Assembly: GCA_949752735.1 (NCBI GenBank)
Contig: OX457036.1
Location: forward strand, 1,252,620-1,316,619
Direction: 5' to 3'
DNA: 64,000 nt
From: Lumbricus terrestris
Taxonomy: Eukaryota; Annelida; Clitellata; Crassiclitellata; Lumbricidae
The notes under the pieces are model-generated. The model was not told the DNA's origin. It saw only the letters and a list, made by a program, of their open reading frames with translations, and ran no database searches. The position numbers were made by a program, and so were the translations under genes. Shown piece by piece: positions 11,332-21,672 of the stretch (positions are counted from its first letter, which is position 1; each line of letters opens with the position of its first letter).

Positions 11332-12195
11332 TAATAGCTTCAACTTGGGGAAGTAAATTTCTGTCCAGGGTGACGGTCTCTGTTGTCATAGACCCTGATC
11401 AAATCGGATCCATCCATCCAGTTACGATTCTTAACCGCGTCAGATCGTAATTTCCCAAGCCGCCGCTTCTGTAGTCTCATATAATACGCCATAAAAATCC
11501 AGGACAGAAAATAAACTGTTATTTACTCGACAAAAGGACGACCGAGTGAAAATGTTATTGTTCACCATAAAAGCAAATGAGCCTCAAATACAAACAAGAA
11601 AAGTAAGTCAGCAAATCAGTCTGTCAGTCAGTCAGTCAGTGAGCCAGTGAGTCAGTCGTTAAGAAAATTAGGAAGACAGTTTGTCTGTTAACTAAATTAG
11701 TCTATGATTCAGTTAGCCAGTCAATCAGCCAATCAACCAGTCAATAAGTCGGTCTGTCTGTGGGTAAAGTATTGCACAAGCATTTCCATCTAGAAGCCAT
11801 TCATCCGAAGTCGAGATTCAGCTCATGTGCAGCTCAACTCATGACGCGTATTATTATGTATGATAATTATTATTGTCCACCAAAGCCAGTCACCAATAAT
11901 TATATATAGTTAATTATAGACAACTGACCTTTAAAATCCCATTGACGTAATGTAACGCTCGTTCCCCGAATTCATGCACCGCTCACATACTTACGCAAGT
12001 AATCCGTCGAAAGCTGATGCACAGTTGCTCAGACCCATCGGCCGTCGGCGGATCATATCTCGCTTTCGCGGCGACACCGACGACTTCGGCAAACACCGCA
12101 GCGCGTGCGTGCCTCGCAGCTCAGCTTCAGCAGCGGTGGAGGCAGCGGTGGCGGAGGCAGGCTGCTGCAGCATAGGACGCCTAGCAACACGTCGA
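11332..12195. other. Intergenic spacer with a degenerate (GTCA)n tract
   Basis: 11,605-11,765 is an imperfect run of gtca/agtc words. 12,000-12,190 is moderately GC-rich with open frames on both strands but no recognisable domain. Confidence 0.4.
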
Positions 12196-12352
12196 TGAAG
12201 AAGCAGAAGAAGAAGAAGAAGAAGAAGAAGAAGAAGAAGAAGAAGAAGAAGAAGAAGAAGAAGAAGAAGAAGAAGAAGAAGAAAAAGAAGCAGAAGAAGA
12301 AGAAGAAGAAGAGGAGGAGGAGGAGGAGGAGGAGGAGGAAGAAGAAGAAAAA
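12196..12352. repeat. (AAG)n/(AGG)n microsatellite
   Basis: About 155 bp of purine-only trinucleotides, AAG passing into AGG. The poly-Lys and poly-Phe translations are artefacts. A long homopurine/homopyrimidine tract of this kind can form triplex DNA. Confidence 0.97.
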
Positions 12353-13108
12353 TACGAAGATGCGGTTGGAGAGACGGAGACTGAGGTGCGGGCCAGCAAC
12401 AGCATTAGCGCTGGCGACTGAGGGATGGATGGAGGAATTGGGTAAGGCATGCTGGGTAAACGGGGGTCTAATGGACGATGGGATAAACCAGTTCTCACAA
12501 GCGAATGGCATCTTATGAGAACGGACTAGACCGATGGATGGAGGGAGGGAGGAAGGGAGGGATCGTGAGTCTTTCGCAAAAACTAAAAGCACTTAGAATG
12601 TCGGGAAGAGTAAATAAAAGAGGATCTAAATGTGTCCGCATTGATCCAGAGTGGATATCGTAAACTAGATAAACGGATGGATTTACGACGTATCTGATAA
12701 ACTCAGCGAAAAATCTAATCTAATCATAGTTAGTGACTTCAATTGGATTATTGTATCACATGATTACAGGATTACCAGATTACCAACCTTTGTCATGTAC
12801 ACATTATTCTCCCGTGCACTTGTTCCATTTTAAGATATTAACGTGAATCAACAGTGTTGTTTAGGCTGAGTTTCAAGCATGGAGTGAATTCGACAGCGTA
12901 TTTTGACACAGGACAACCATGTACATTCTATTTAAAAATTACTTAATGTGAGCTGTCACTAATTGACCAGTTTCTCTCATCCTTGTCCCAACAGTCCTTA
13001 TCTCTGTCTCCAGTATATGAGCGGTCAACTTCGCGTTCTATTCTTGTTGCTGTTTAATGACACTGCCATTTTAAAGATGATTAGTGTCGCCCTCCTCCTT
13101 TATCCAGA
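12353..13108. other. Intergenic spacer, nothing recognised
   Basis: AT-balanced unique-looking sequence. A gga-rich segment at 12,535-12,560 is the only simple repeat. No gene signals found. Confidence 0.35.
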
Positions 13109-13116
13109 CTTGGGAC

Positions 13117-13315
13117 CAGGGCTTTTTTTAACGTGCAGTTGTACACAAAATGTGCAGTTCTAAATGAACTTATGCAGCAGTAGAAGCACGTCTGTACAGT
13201 CAAAACTAGCAAAATGGTCATTCTCCTCCGATTGGAAGTAATTTACCATGGAGGATGGGAAAGGAAAATGAAAAACGGTTTGTGCAGTTCTAAAAATTCC
13301 TTTAAAACAGCCCTG
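13117..13315. mobile_element. hAT-type MITE (family A), 199 bp, perfect 8-bp duplication
   Basis: Ends are inverted: CAGGGCTTTTTTTAA at the left, and cagggctgttttaaa on the reverse complement of the right end. It is flanked by the identical octamer cttgggac (13,109-13,116 and 13,316-13,323). An 8-bp target duplication with CAGGG ends is the hAT pattern. A second copy in opposite orientation lies at 43,733-43,926. There is no coding capacity, so it must have been mobilised in trans. Confidence 0.9.
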
Positions 13316-13636
13316 CTTGGGACTGGCACTGGCAGAGTGCCACCAGTGGCGGAATCAGAGTGGTATTATAATTTTTTGTGCGTTCTAAGTGAATGCGGGT
13401 AAATACACTGGTCAGTTTTATGTTTTACTGATTTTCGACTATTGAAGAGTATCTTCTTGTTTCTTGTTATTAACTGTGACATGGTTTAGACGCTAAATTT
13501 TGGTGACAAGAGCGTCTCTGACGGCGCTATACAAATATATGACTACAGTTGCAATGCAGATTTCCCAATGCGTTGCTTTTTTGGCATCTGTCAACAAATA
13601 CTCCATAAACAGCCGTTGCTATTTTCGTCATCCTTC

Positions 13637-13860
13637 AATAACCACTTCCCAAGCAACCGTTGCTCTTTTCGCCATTCGAGGACAAACGCAACGCCAGCAA
13701 CCGTTGCTCTTTACGTCATCCGAGGACAAACGCAACGCCAGCAACCGTTGCTCTTTACGTCATCCGAGGACAAACGCAACGCCAGCAACCGTTGCTCTTT
13801 ACGTCATCCGAGGACAAACGCAACGCCAGCAACCGTTGCTCTTTACGCTATCCGACGACG
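13637..13860. repeat. 44-bp minisatellite, about five copies
   Basis: The word gacaaacgcaac recurs at 13,681, 13,725, 13,769 and 13,813, giving an exact 44-bp period; the central three units are identical. Each unit carries gcaaccgttgc, a short palindrome, and ttacgtcatc, which resembles a CREB/ATF half-site. Because 44 is not a multiple of three and the unit lacks stops, several frames are open across it. These are not a protein gene. Confidence 0.92.
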
Positions 13861-13889
13861 AAGGCTTCAAGGCAACGGTTGCTAAATGT

Positions 13890-15258
13890 TGTTTACATGA
13901 CGAACGATCGTTTTCTCTATTCGCTCTTATTAATATTAATACTTCGACCGACGTAGTCAAATCCCACAGCCAATATAACTACAGCGGGCTTCTCATGTAT
14001 ATGTGCGCTTGTACGTGTTCGTGTCTGTTGGTCCGTGTACCTATGTGTGCCTATCTGTGTGTGCATGCGTGTGTGTCTGTAATTCAATTGGCGTTCAGGC
14101 CTTGTCGTCCATTAGGCCGCTCTCCATATCCTGCGAACAAACCGGGGTTTGCGCTGACCAGTTTTACCGACGAAGACCCGGCGGACAGTGACATTATCTC
14201 CCCCGACTCCAAGCAACGGAAAACGATACCGGGTGAGGTAAGGTCGATCACAATGCTGTGTTTGGGATTCAGGTCAGTGTTAGGGCCAGAGAATCAAAGA
14301 TGGAGTTATGCGAGTGAAACATAATAGGGTTAACAGTTGAGGTTGGTAGTAGAAGTGATTATGAATGGAAGGGTTATTACAGCGTAAAGGATTAGACTCA
14401 TCAAGGTATGTTTTGGATAGGTAAATGGATCATGGAAATGTGCATGATTTAGTAAATTGGATCAATTATACAAATAATTCCGATGGCTTGGTTCAGTGTT
14501 ACAAGTCGCACGACTCATTCAATAGGTAGACTTGCATTCGGATTCGAGATTAAATATAGAGTCAACGTTAGAATCAAGGTTTTCCGTAAGACTAGACTGA
14601 GAAAGATGCGCTTTTAAAATTTAAACCGGTAAAATCTCAACGTATGCGTTGCTGAAACCGACAATTATACATGATGGGTTACATCATTATGGGCACAACA
14701 TATTCTGCACTTCACGTCATATTATATAATTATATACACACATAATAGACTGGACAGGCTCTAGAGGTCTTTAATAAGCATAATGGCGGTTTGTAAGCAC
14801 ATCACCTACGATATACGTAAGTACGCACACAAAGGCACACACACAAACAGACACAGGCACGTGCAAAAGCCCTTATCAAAGAATCCAATTGTTGTTCAAG
14901 GCTTTTGGACAGTGGGACAATGGCGACATTGAAAATAGGCTGCAGCGCGAACGTGTCCAAATTGCATAGAACCAAAAGAAGAAGAAAGGAGAGGATTATT
15001 GGAATGGCTATCTGTAGATTCGTTAGATTGTTTAACCCATGAACTCAGTAATATGACAGCATCGTTTTTCCATTGACACTCACAGGGAGCGCCACTTTTA
15101 GATAGGATGACAATAATAGTTATTATTAATATGTTTTGTTAAGAAGCGTATTTCGACATAGGCCTACATTGCAATAAGTCGAGTCAACATCACAGAAAGA
15201 GGCTCTAACCGATGCTTTACCGAAGGCGTATTCTAATTATAGATGGAACCACCCGGGG
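13890..15258. other. Intergenic spacer; one doubtful exon-like segment at 14,097-14,235
   Basis: The only coding-like piece is 14,097-14,235, which has an ag before it, an open frame with FTDEDPADSD, and gaggtaagg after it. No homology is recognised. The remainder, including tg/ca-rich runs at 14,040-14,080 and 14,820-14,865, holds nothing I can name. Confidence 0.3.
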
Positions 15259-15261
15259 CGC

Positions 15262-16049
15262 GGACATTTTCCCCGATGGACAAAACCCCCCGGACAAAAC
15301 CCTCCCGGACAATAACCCCCCCCCGGACAATTCCCCCCTGATTTAGCCTAGGACATTAACCCCCCCGGACAATTCCCCCCTTTGCTTCCATTTAGGCAAA
15401 AATGCGTTTAATCCAACTTCTATTTAAATAACAATTATTTTCATCAATCCAGCTTCCAATTAAGCAATAATATTTTCATCAATCCAGCTCCAATTTAAGC
15501 AAGAATATTTTCATCAATCCAGCTTCCATTTAAGCAAGAATATTTTCATCAATCCGGCTTCCATTTAAGCAAGAATATTTTCATCAATCCAGCTTCCAAT
15601 TAAGCAAGAATATTTTCATCAATCCAGCTCCAATTTAAGCAAGAATATTTTCATCAATCCAGCTTCCATTTAAGCAAGAATATTTTCATCAATCCGGCTT
15701 CCATTTAAGCAAGAATATTTTCATCAATCCAGTTTCCAATTAAGCAAGAATATTTTCATCAATTCAGCTCCAATTTAAGCAAGTATATTTTCATCAATCC
15801 AGCTCCAATTTAAGCAAGAATATTTTCATCAATCCAGCTTCCATTTCAGTAAAAATTATTTTGCATCAATCCGGCTTCTATTTAGCAAGATATCTTTTCA
15901 TCAATCCAACTTAGGACACTTAGGACCGCCGTTTTACAGTAATACCACTTACACGCAATATGTTCGACAGGGGGGAATTGTCCTACCCTGGGGGGGAATT
16001 GTCCGGGGGGGTTTTTGTCCGGGGGGTTTTGTCCAGGGGGGAAATGTCC
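15262..16049. mobile_element. Palindromic element with C-rich terminal inverted repeats and 35-bp internal satellite
   Basis: The left end has GGACATTTTCCCC, then ATGGACAAAACCCCCC, then repeated CCCGGACAA. The right end is the inverted complement: GGGGGGTTTTGTCC, then GGGGGGAAATGTCC. Each terminus is itself a series of ggaca/ccccc modules about 100 bp long. Between them (15,400-15,915) lie about 14 copies of a 35-bp unit containing attttcatcaatccagc. No transposase is present. It is a non-autonomous foldback-like or satellite-bearing transposon. The superfamily is unknown, and I could not identify a target duplication. Confidence 0.75.
15400..15915. repeat. 35-bp tandem repeat with a four-unit higher-order pattern
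   Basis: About 14 copies of attttcatcaatccagcttc-type units. Variants ending cttccaat, ctccaattt, cttccattt and cggcttccattt occur in that order twice (units 1-4 and 5-8), which gives a higher-order period of about 140 bp. The outermost copies are the most degenerate. Confidence 0.9.
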
Positions 16050-16334
16050 TACACTCAACCAGCCATCGTGTACCCATGAGATTCGTTAGGTGGCTACCCC
16101 TTGAGCTGCCGACATAAATTTCATTTTCGACGAGTCATGCAGAATACAAGACGTGGCTGCTGTTTTTCCTCAAAGATCGCAATTGTAGGCTATAATACAC
16201 TGCCCGACATTTACGATTGAGCAAATATCTTCTTCTTCTTCTCTTCTCCAACAGGCGCATGCCGATGATGAAGTCTGTACTCGACTCCTCCAATTCTTTC
16301 TTTCTCATGTCCATATCCATTTCTTCCAGATCTT

Positions 16335-16725
16335 CAATCAATCAATCACATAAATTTATGTAGCGCCCCTTTAAGATCTCTACTCAGATGCGCTCCCAAC
16401 CCAAGGATGGTCAAAAAAAGGTATTGAGAAGACGGTAGAAAGAGCCAGCAGAGTCACGGGGAAGCGAACGGAGAGCCGCAGGGAGGCCATTCCAGATAGC
16501 TACCGGACCCACCACGGAAAATGCTCTTCGCTGCATAGTAGCGGTACGACAAAAAGGGGCAAGAGAGACACCGCGGGCAGCTGACCGCAGCGAACGACGG
16601 CCCAGAGAAACGGAGACTGGAGTAAAAAGCTCATGTAGGTAGGATGGAGCTTGAGCCAGGATGCAGCACCAAGCAATAGACGAAACTCTATAATAGGCTA
16701 TGCGTTGCTGCAGTGGGAGCCATCG
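16335..16725 (-). mobile_element. LINE 3' end with C-terminal ORF2 fragment
   Basis: Read on the minus strand, it encodes the C-terminal LINE motifs LRWLPLQQRI (near 16,725), then RRSLRSAARG and FSVVGPVAIWNGLPAALR. The 3' terminus follows, with gagcgcatctgagtagagatc and a gcgctacataaatt motif, and ends in a tgattgattga tail at 16,335-16,350. This is a typical CR1-like 3' end. It abuts another LINE fragment at about 16,735. Confidence 0.75.
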
Positions 16726-16734
16726 GAGGTCGTT

Positions 16735-17110
16735 CCTCTTAGCGTATGTTTTCCATCCATGTCTTCGCTTGTCGGCCCCGACTCCGTTTCCCCTACAAAT
16801 GACAATACAGTGCTCGTGCTGGTATAATCTCTTTTCATCCATTCTCGCCACGTGTCCAAACCACGTCAGTCTTCTTTTTCTGATCTTATGTATCAATGCT
16901 TCCTCGTATCCCAGGTCCTTCCGTGTCACCTCGTTGCGGATCCTATCCTATCTGGTTCTCCCGCTATTCTTCTCAGCCAACTCTTCTCTGCCACCACGAT
17001 TCTACTTTCGTCCTCTCTCCGCATGCACCAGAACTCGGAGCCATACATCAGCACTGGAATTACAAATGTCTTATACAAATTTAATAGAGCAAAGATGGCT
17101 TTCAGCAACT
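16735..17110 (-). mobile_element. Second LINE fragment (RT C-terminal region), frameshifted
   Basis: Minus strand: LYKTFVIPVLMYGSEFWCMR and AEKSWLRRIAGEPDRI (17,075-16,940), then after a frameshift the KIRKRRLTWFGHVARM signature (16,890-16,840). This thumb-region signature is widespread in RTE/CR1-type LINEs. It is degenerate and not expressed as a protein. Confidence 0.75.
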
Positions 17111-17254
17111 GTGGATGAGGGACTTAACTGCTTCCATAAAGAAGGAGGGGTAGAAGGGAAGTTCTAAGGTTTGAGGTCCACCATTCGTGCCCCACAGCTA
17201 AGTGTAAAGACAAAAACTAAACTGCTATAGATCGGCTCATTCTTGCTTTACATC

Positions 17255-17580
17255 ACTAATGTCCACAACACGCCTGATGTTTTTGCACTGGCTTCCTGCC
17301 TCGCAACGCATAGTCTGTAGAGTTGCAGAACTTATCTGTTTCCGACTTCGCCTCCCGTCGAACTCTGCGCTCATCAGCTAATGTTTTTTTGGTCCCTCGG
17401 GTCCCCTCCTCGGTTAGACAGCGCTGAGCCTTCTCGGTTGTTGGCCCCTCCACCTGGCATGGGTTCCCGCTTACCACAACGAAAAATTGCCTTACTTCTG
17501 TGTACCAGCTGCCTCTCTAGGTGCGCGTCTGAGTGGGCTTCCTGAAGCGGCGCTATATAAATTTCTGAATGAATGATTTA
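17255..17580 (+). mobile_element. LINE 3' end, degenerate, with (TGAA) tail
   Basis: Plus strand HWLPASQRIVCRVAELI-type coding remnants (near 17,288-17,335) are followed by agcggcgctatataaatttc and gaatgaatga at 17,548-17,575. It is the same 3'-end family as 11,150-11,331. Confidence 0.6.
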
Positions 17581-17812
17581 ATGAACACCCTGGCGAGTGG
17601 TGAAGCACAGACATGGCAGCAATATTGCCATAGTGACCAGCCGTGTTTCCATGCTGCTCGGTAGGTGGCGCACGCTGATCGTGAGGGAATCATTATTTCG
17701 TGCAGACGGCTTGAAAACAATCTTCAGACGATTAGATCATTAGACGGCAGCTAAGAGGCTTAAGACTGAGCTAAAATTCAAAACCGAATTGATTGCGTTT
17801 TATTGCTAAATA

Positions 17813-18497
17813 ACACTGGTCAACAAATTTTAACTTTTTTTTTGTTTCCTAAAAATCTTCAACTGTTTTATATAGAATTTGGCATGCTGAAAACAATGGT
17901 GTTCTCAGAATTTTTCCATCACGTAAGGTTTTTGAGAAAACGGGTATGCAAGATTTTAACTGAAATGCTTGTTTATTGCATATTACACTGGTCAACAAAT
18001 TTAAACTTTTTTTGTTTCTGAAAACACTTTGACTGTTTTCTATAGAAGTTGACGTGCTGAACACGGTGGTGTTCTCGGAATTTTTGTATCACGTCAGGTT
18101 TTTGAGAAAACGGGCATGCAAGATTTTAACTGAAATGCTTGTTTATTGCATATTATACACTGGTCAACAAATTTTACCTTTTTTGGTTTCCGAAAAAACG
18201 TTGACTGTTTTCTAGAGAAGTTGACGTGCTGAACACGGTGGTGTTCTCAGAATTTTTGTATCACGTCAGGTTTTTGAGAAAACGGGCATGCAAGATTTTA
18301 ACTGAAATGCTTGTTTATTGCATATTACACTGGTCAACAAATTTAAACTTTTTTGTTTCTGAAAAAACTTTGACTGTTTTCTATAGAAGTTGACGTGCTG
18401 AACACGGTGGTGTTCTCAGAATGTTTGTATCACGTAAGGTTTTTGAGAAAATGGGCATGAAAGATTTTAACTGAAATGCTTGTTTATTGCATATTAT
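17813..18497. repeat. 171-bp tandem repeat, four copies
   Basis: Units begin acactggtcaacaaattt at 17,813, 17,985, 18,157 and 18,327 and end tttattgcatatt. The copies are about 90% alike. Each carries the element's terminal motif, so a transposase could bind any of them. Confidence 0.95.
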
Positions 18498-19437
18498 TTT
18501 CAATATACTATAATTTAATTTCATTGGAAAACAAATCTTTATGACAGTTCTTCCTCATAATATTGGGTGCTGATGATGACTGTATCCCTTAGTTTCCTTT
18601 CCTAATCTTGCCCGAGAAACCAGAAACATTAGTGAGACAAACTGAGCAGCCCCTCACAGTCATTATCTTTCTGTTCTCGCCAGACCATCGGGACGGCAAA
18701 CAGCATTGCTTTCGCAGGACCCCCGGAGTCAAACTCTAAGATCTGCAGCACATCTTCCACAGCAAATGAGAGGCACCCATTCCTTGGCTTTCTCTCCAGT
18801 CTTGCAACCAAAGTACATCTCTATATATGCTCTTTTGACAAGTCCAGTCATTGTGTGTTTCTGAGGCTTACTCATATAACTGTAGCAAAATGTACATGTA
18901 TCACATTTCATGCAACACTGGCGAGATATTTCTGCTGCCAACAACCGTCTTAATATATATTATAGTTTAAAGCTTATCTGAAAATAGACTGGCTAACTTG
19001 TTATGCATCTTGAATATATGCATACTGTATAGAAAACTAAACTTTGGAAATACGACATCAAACTACAAACAAACTGATGCCAACTTCCTCAGTTGGATTT
19101 GCATGTAGACCTATGCAGAGAAGCGGCTCTAATAGTGCTTAGAACTTTTGCAGGAAGATTCTAACCAGCATTAATGAATATGCAGACCCAAGTTTATATT
19201 TTATTATGCAAGACAAGCATATATGTAAACTGTCCTAAGTGCATGCCTGGACATACCTCAGTTACACGAAGCTTATTATAACGATGTATCCGAAAAATGG
19301 AAATAAATAGAAAATTGAAGATTTCTCAAAAACGTTACGTGCTGGGACAATTTCAAGGTCATTTTCGTGATCAGCAGCAGAAACTGCATAAGAAACACCT
19401 GAAAGTGTTCAGGAAACAAAATCACTGTTGACCAGTG
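17814..19437. mobile_element. DNA transposon with 12-bp inverted ends and tandem-repeat left end
   Basis: CACTGGTCAACA at 17,814 is matched by its exact inverse complement TGTTGACCAGTG ending at 19,437, and TAA flanks both sides (17,811-17,813 and 19,438-19,440). The 5'-terminal motif is repeated at the head of each of four tandem 171-bp units (17,813-18,497). The interior holds a decayed minus-strand ORF. A 3-bp TAA duplication would fit PIF/Harbinger-type elements, but three bases are weak evidence, so I leave the superfamily open. Confidence 0.75.
18629..18944 (-). pseudogene. Decayed transposon ORF (Cys-rich N-terminal type), frameshifted
   Basis: Minus strand CDTCTFCYSYM, then YFGCKTGEKAKEWVPLICCG (18,880-18,755), and in another frame KAMLFAVPMVWREQKDN (near 18,710-18,660). 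The pattern C-x-x-C, YFG-x-K, W-x-P-x-x-CC-x-x-C and FA-x-P-x-x-WRE occurs in a widespread, poorly named ORF family of invertebrate mobile elements. It lies inside the 17,814-19,437 transposon, which probably encoded it. A frameshift and the short length show it is dead. Confidence 0.55.
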
Positions 19438-19713
19438 TAATTATTCATGCCCAACACTAGTTTCTGATTATTCATGACGTTACACTTCATGGTCTAATTA
19501 TTCTAACGATTATTCGTTCCGTCCACGACTACCCGACCGCACTTTCTTTTCGATTACTCAGGTGAGGTTTCTTTGAGTCGCGTTCTTTAGCTATGCTAAT
19601 AAATTCATTGGTCGATTTCTAATTCTCGTTCCTCCAGAAAACTCTTCTGGATGAGATGTCGGGACCGGAACATTTTCCCCCCTTCTTCTACCTATTCTAC
19701 GAAGTCTGTCGGA

Positions 19714-19826
19714 ATAGATCTTATGTCTCAGTTCATTATGAATGGATCTTTTGTCTCAGTTCATTATGAATGGATCTTATGTCTCAGTTCATTATGAATA
19801 GATCTTATGTCTCAGTTCATTATTCT
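19714..19826. repeat. 31-bp tandem repeat, about four copies
   Basis: ggatcttatgtctcagttca-type units recur four times with a 31-bp period. One unit reads ttttgtctc in place of ttatgtctc. It lies just upstream of the MITE at 19,934. Confidence 0.85.
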
Positions 19827-19933
19827 TCTTGTATCGACGCATGACGGTTGCAAGCATCTTGTTCTCGATCTTGTTGAGTCTTGTGTGTAATAGTCTGGTC
19901 TGATTGTTCTTGACTGGTCTGGTCTAGGCTAGT

Positions 19934-20400
19934 CAGGGCCGGCCTTACCTATAGGCAAAGTAGGCAGTTGCCTAGGGCGCCGCAGTCTTTGGGGGGCGCC
20001 GCGGCACCGGCGAATTTATTTTTTTAAACTATATTCTTTTAAACTCAAAACTTTCGCTAATGGAAAGAATTTAAAATAATTATGGATTCTTTGCACCTGT
20101 TCAGGCTGGCTTAATTCAATTTCAATGACTGTATACATTTTAAATCGACAAATAAAATTCCCAAAAAGTCGCCCGCTGCGTGTACGCACCTCAAAATTCA
20201 CGGTCAAGAAATCATCCCCCCGAAATAAAATCCTGGCTACGGCCTTGTAAGCGTATACCGGCTCTGTCTAATTCATCTTTAGATTCTAACGTGGGCTGAA
20301 CAATTGAGTGGGAAACTAAGGACGCCAAATGTAGGCCTTATGCCTGGGGCGCCCAATGTATGCCTTGCCTAGGGCGCCACTTTGGCTAAGGCCGGCCCTG
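19934..20400. mobile_element. hAT-type MITE (family B), 467 bp
   Basis: CAGGGCCGGCCTTA at the left and its inverse complement TAAGGCCGGCCCTG at the right. It is flanked by identical aggctagt octamers (19,926-19,933 and 20,401-20,408). The subterminal gcctagggcgcc motifs are also inverted. No intact coding sequence is present. Confidence 0.92.
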
Positions 20401-20408
20401 AGGCTAGT

Positions 20409-21427
20409 CAAGATACTTAGCATCTGAAAGAACGTTTTCTTAGTAATAAAGTCTGATGTGAACTTTGTGAAGTGGCTTACTACTGACGATGCTATATAAA
20501 TTGTCTGAATTACATCACGTTTTACGTTAAGATATTCGTAATATTTTTATGACTACGTCGCCTGAGAATTATCTTCGCGTATCTCCATTTAAAAAAAATG
20601 AGTTTAAACTTTATCTGTACTGCATGACATGTTATTATCATCCTTCGGTTTCAATAACTAAGAGATACGGCATCTCGTTTTTAAAATATTCAACGAAAAC
20701 TACTTGTCGAATGTCCTGCTTCCAGATTTTTTTTTATCGTATCTCCAACTCTCGATCCTTAAGCTTACAGCATGCTGCATGCACGTTATCGTAACTTACA
20801 CGAAAAGTGTCCTGAGTATTTCAGGATTAAGTTGTAACGGAGATACTGCAATGCAACTTTGGAAAGTGTGCGTGTCTGTATTGTATGTCCTGAGCAAGCT
20901 TTTATTGATTGAACGCAGGAGATACGACAGTGTAAACCTGGTCGTAGCCTATTATAATTATACGGAAATGTGTTATCTTTCTATTAAGTTTTTCTTTTCT
21001 TTTCAGAACGTAAGTAGTGAAATTTCATCATGTTTGTGCTGCTGCACGAAATCAATTCTGCATAGATCACTCAGTTTTGTCTATGTATTGTATGTTATTG
21101 TTACATGCATGTATACGTACAATACATACATACACACATACATGCGTACATATATAGACCCACGGTGTGTAGGCTTATGCATGTCTGTATAAATATGCAT
21201 ACATGCACTTTGTAGTAGGCTATGTATAAGTTGAACGCAACCGACAGTTGATCATGCAGCTTGTATGCATACTTGCCTACATGACTATAAAATCATTTAT
21301 GTAGCACCTAAGCAAGCGTCAACTCTTTGTCCACAGAATCCTTGTCTGGTATCGATTACCGACTACTAGTGGCGGAGGTTTCGCCCACCGCAACAGCCAC
21401 CATCCGTCCGCTGGTCGCATAGATTAA
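20409..21427. other. Upstream flank of the APP-like gene, nothing further recognised
   Basis: Includes a weak LINE 3'-end motif (gatgctatataaattgtctg at 20,488-20,507) and acat/catg-rich runs at 21,105-21,150. A promoter for the APP-like gene should lie near or within this flank, but I see no convincing TATA or initiator context. Confidence 0.35.
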
Positions 21428-21459
21428 ATGGTGCTCAGCCGTCTGAGTCAGACACCAGT

Positions 21460-21506
<47 letters not shown>

Positions 21507-21646
21507 CAGCATCATCAGGGGTCGGATCGACATCGCGGTGCCAATTATCCAAAGCACCACAAGAAGTCAGGAGTCACCGAAGATGGATGGGAGAAAAATG
21601 GTTCCGCTACGGGTCGTTGATTTCATCTTCATCGTCACGGTCGTGA
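21428..21646 (+). other. Possible upstream ORF with (CAG)n in the APP-like 5' leader
   Basis: ATG at 21,428 opens a 72-codon frame whose (GCA/CAG)n block at about 21,458-21,503 would be read as poly-alanine. It ends at 21,646, beyond the APP start at 21,583, and is in a different frame. If the transcript starts upstream of 21,428 it could lower APP translation. Whether this region is transcribed is not shown by the sequence. Confidence 0.35.
21458..21503. repeat. (CAG)n trinucleotide repeat
   Basis: About 15 CAG units followed by cat-interrupted units, 80 bp upstream of the APP-like start codon. Confidence 0.97.
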
Positions 21647-21672
21647 TATTTGGAGGGAGCGCTGCGGAACAG
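21583..21672 (+). CDS. APP-like exon 1: signal peptide
   Basis: Thirty codons from ATG: MDGRKMVPLRVV, then a hydrophobic core DFIFIVTVVIFGG and a small-residue cleavage region SAAEQ, followed by a gtgcgt donor after CAG. It ends in phase 0, as expected for joining to the growth-factor-like exon. It is assigned to this gene by position, phase and type; no conserved residues link it directly. Confidence 0.7.

Noticed and set aside
12053..12592. Lys-, Arg- and Phe-rich open frames
   Set aside because: They are produced by the (AAG)n/(AGG)n tract.
14097..14235. Exon-like segment with a good gtaagg donor
   Set aside because: No homology, weak acceptor and no partner exons; noted in the spacer entry only.
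13500..14324. 274-codon open frame
   Set aside because: It consists mostly of stop-free 44-bp minisatellite; no domain, and two other frames are open over the same bases.
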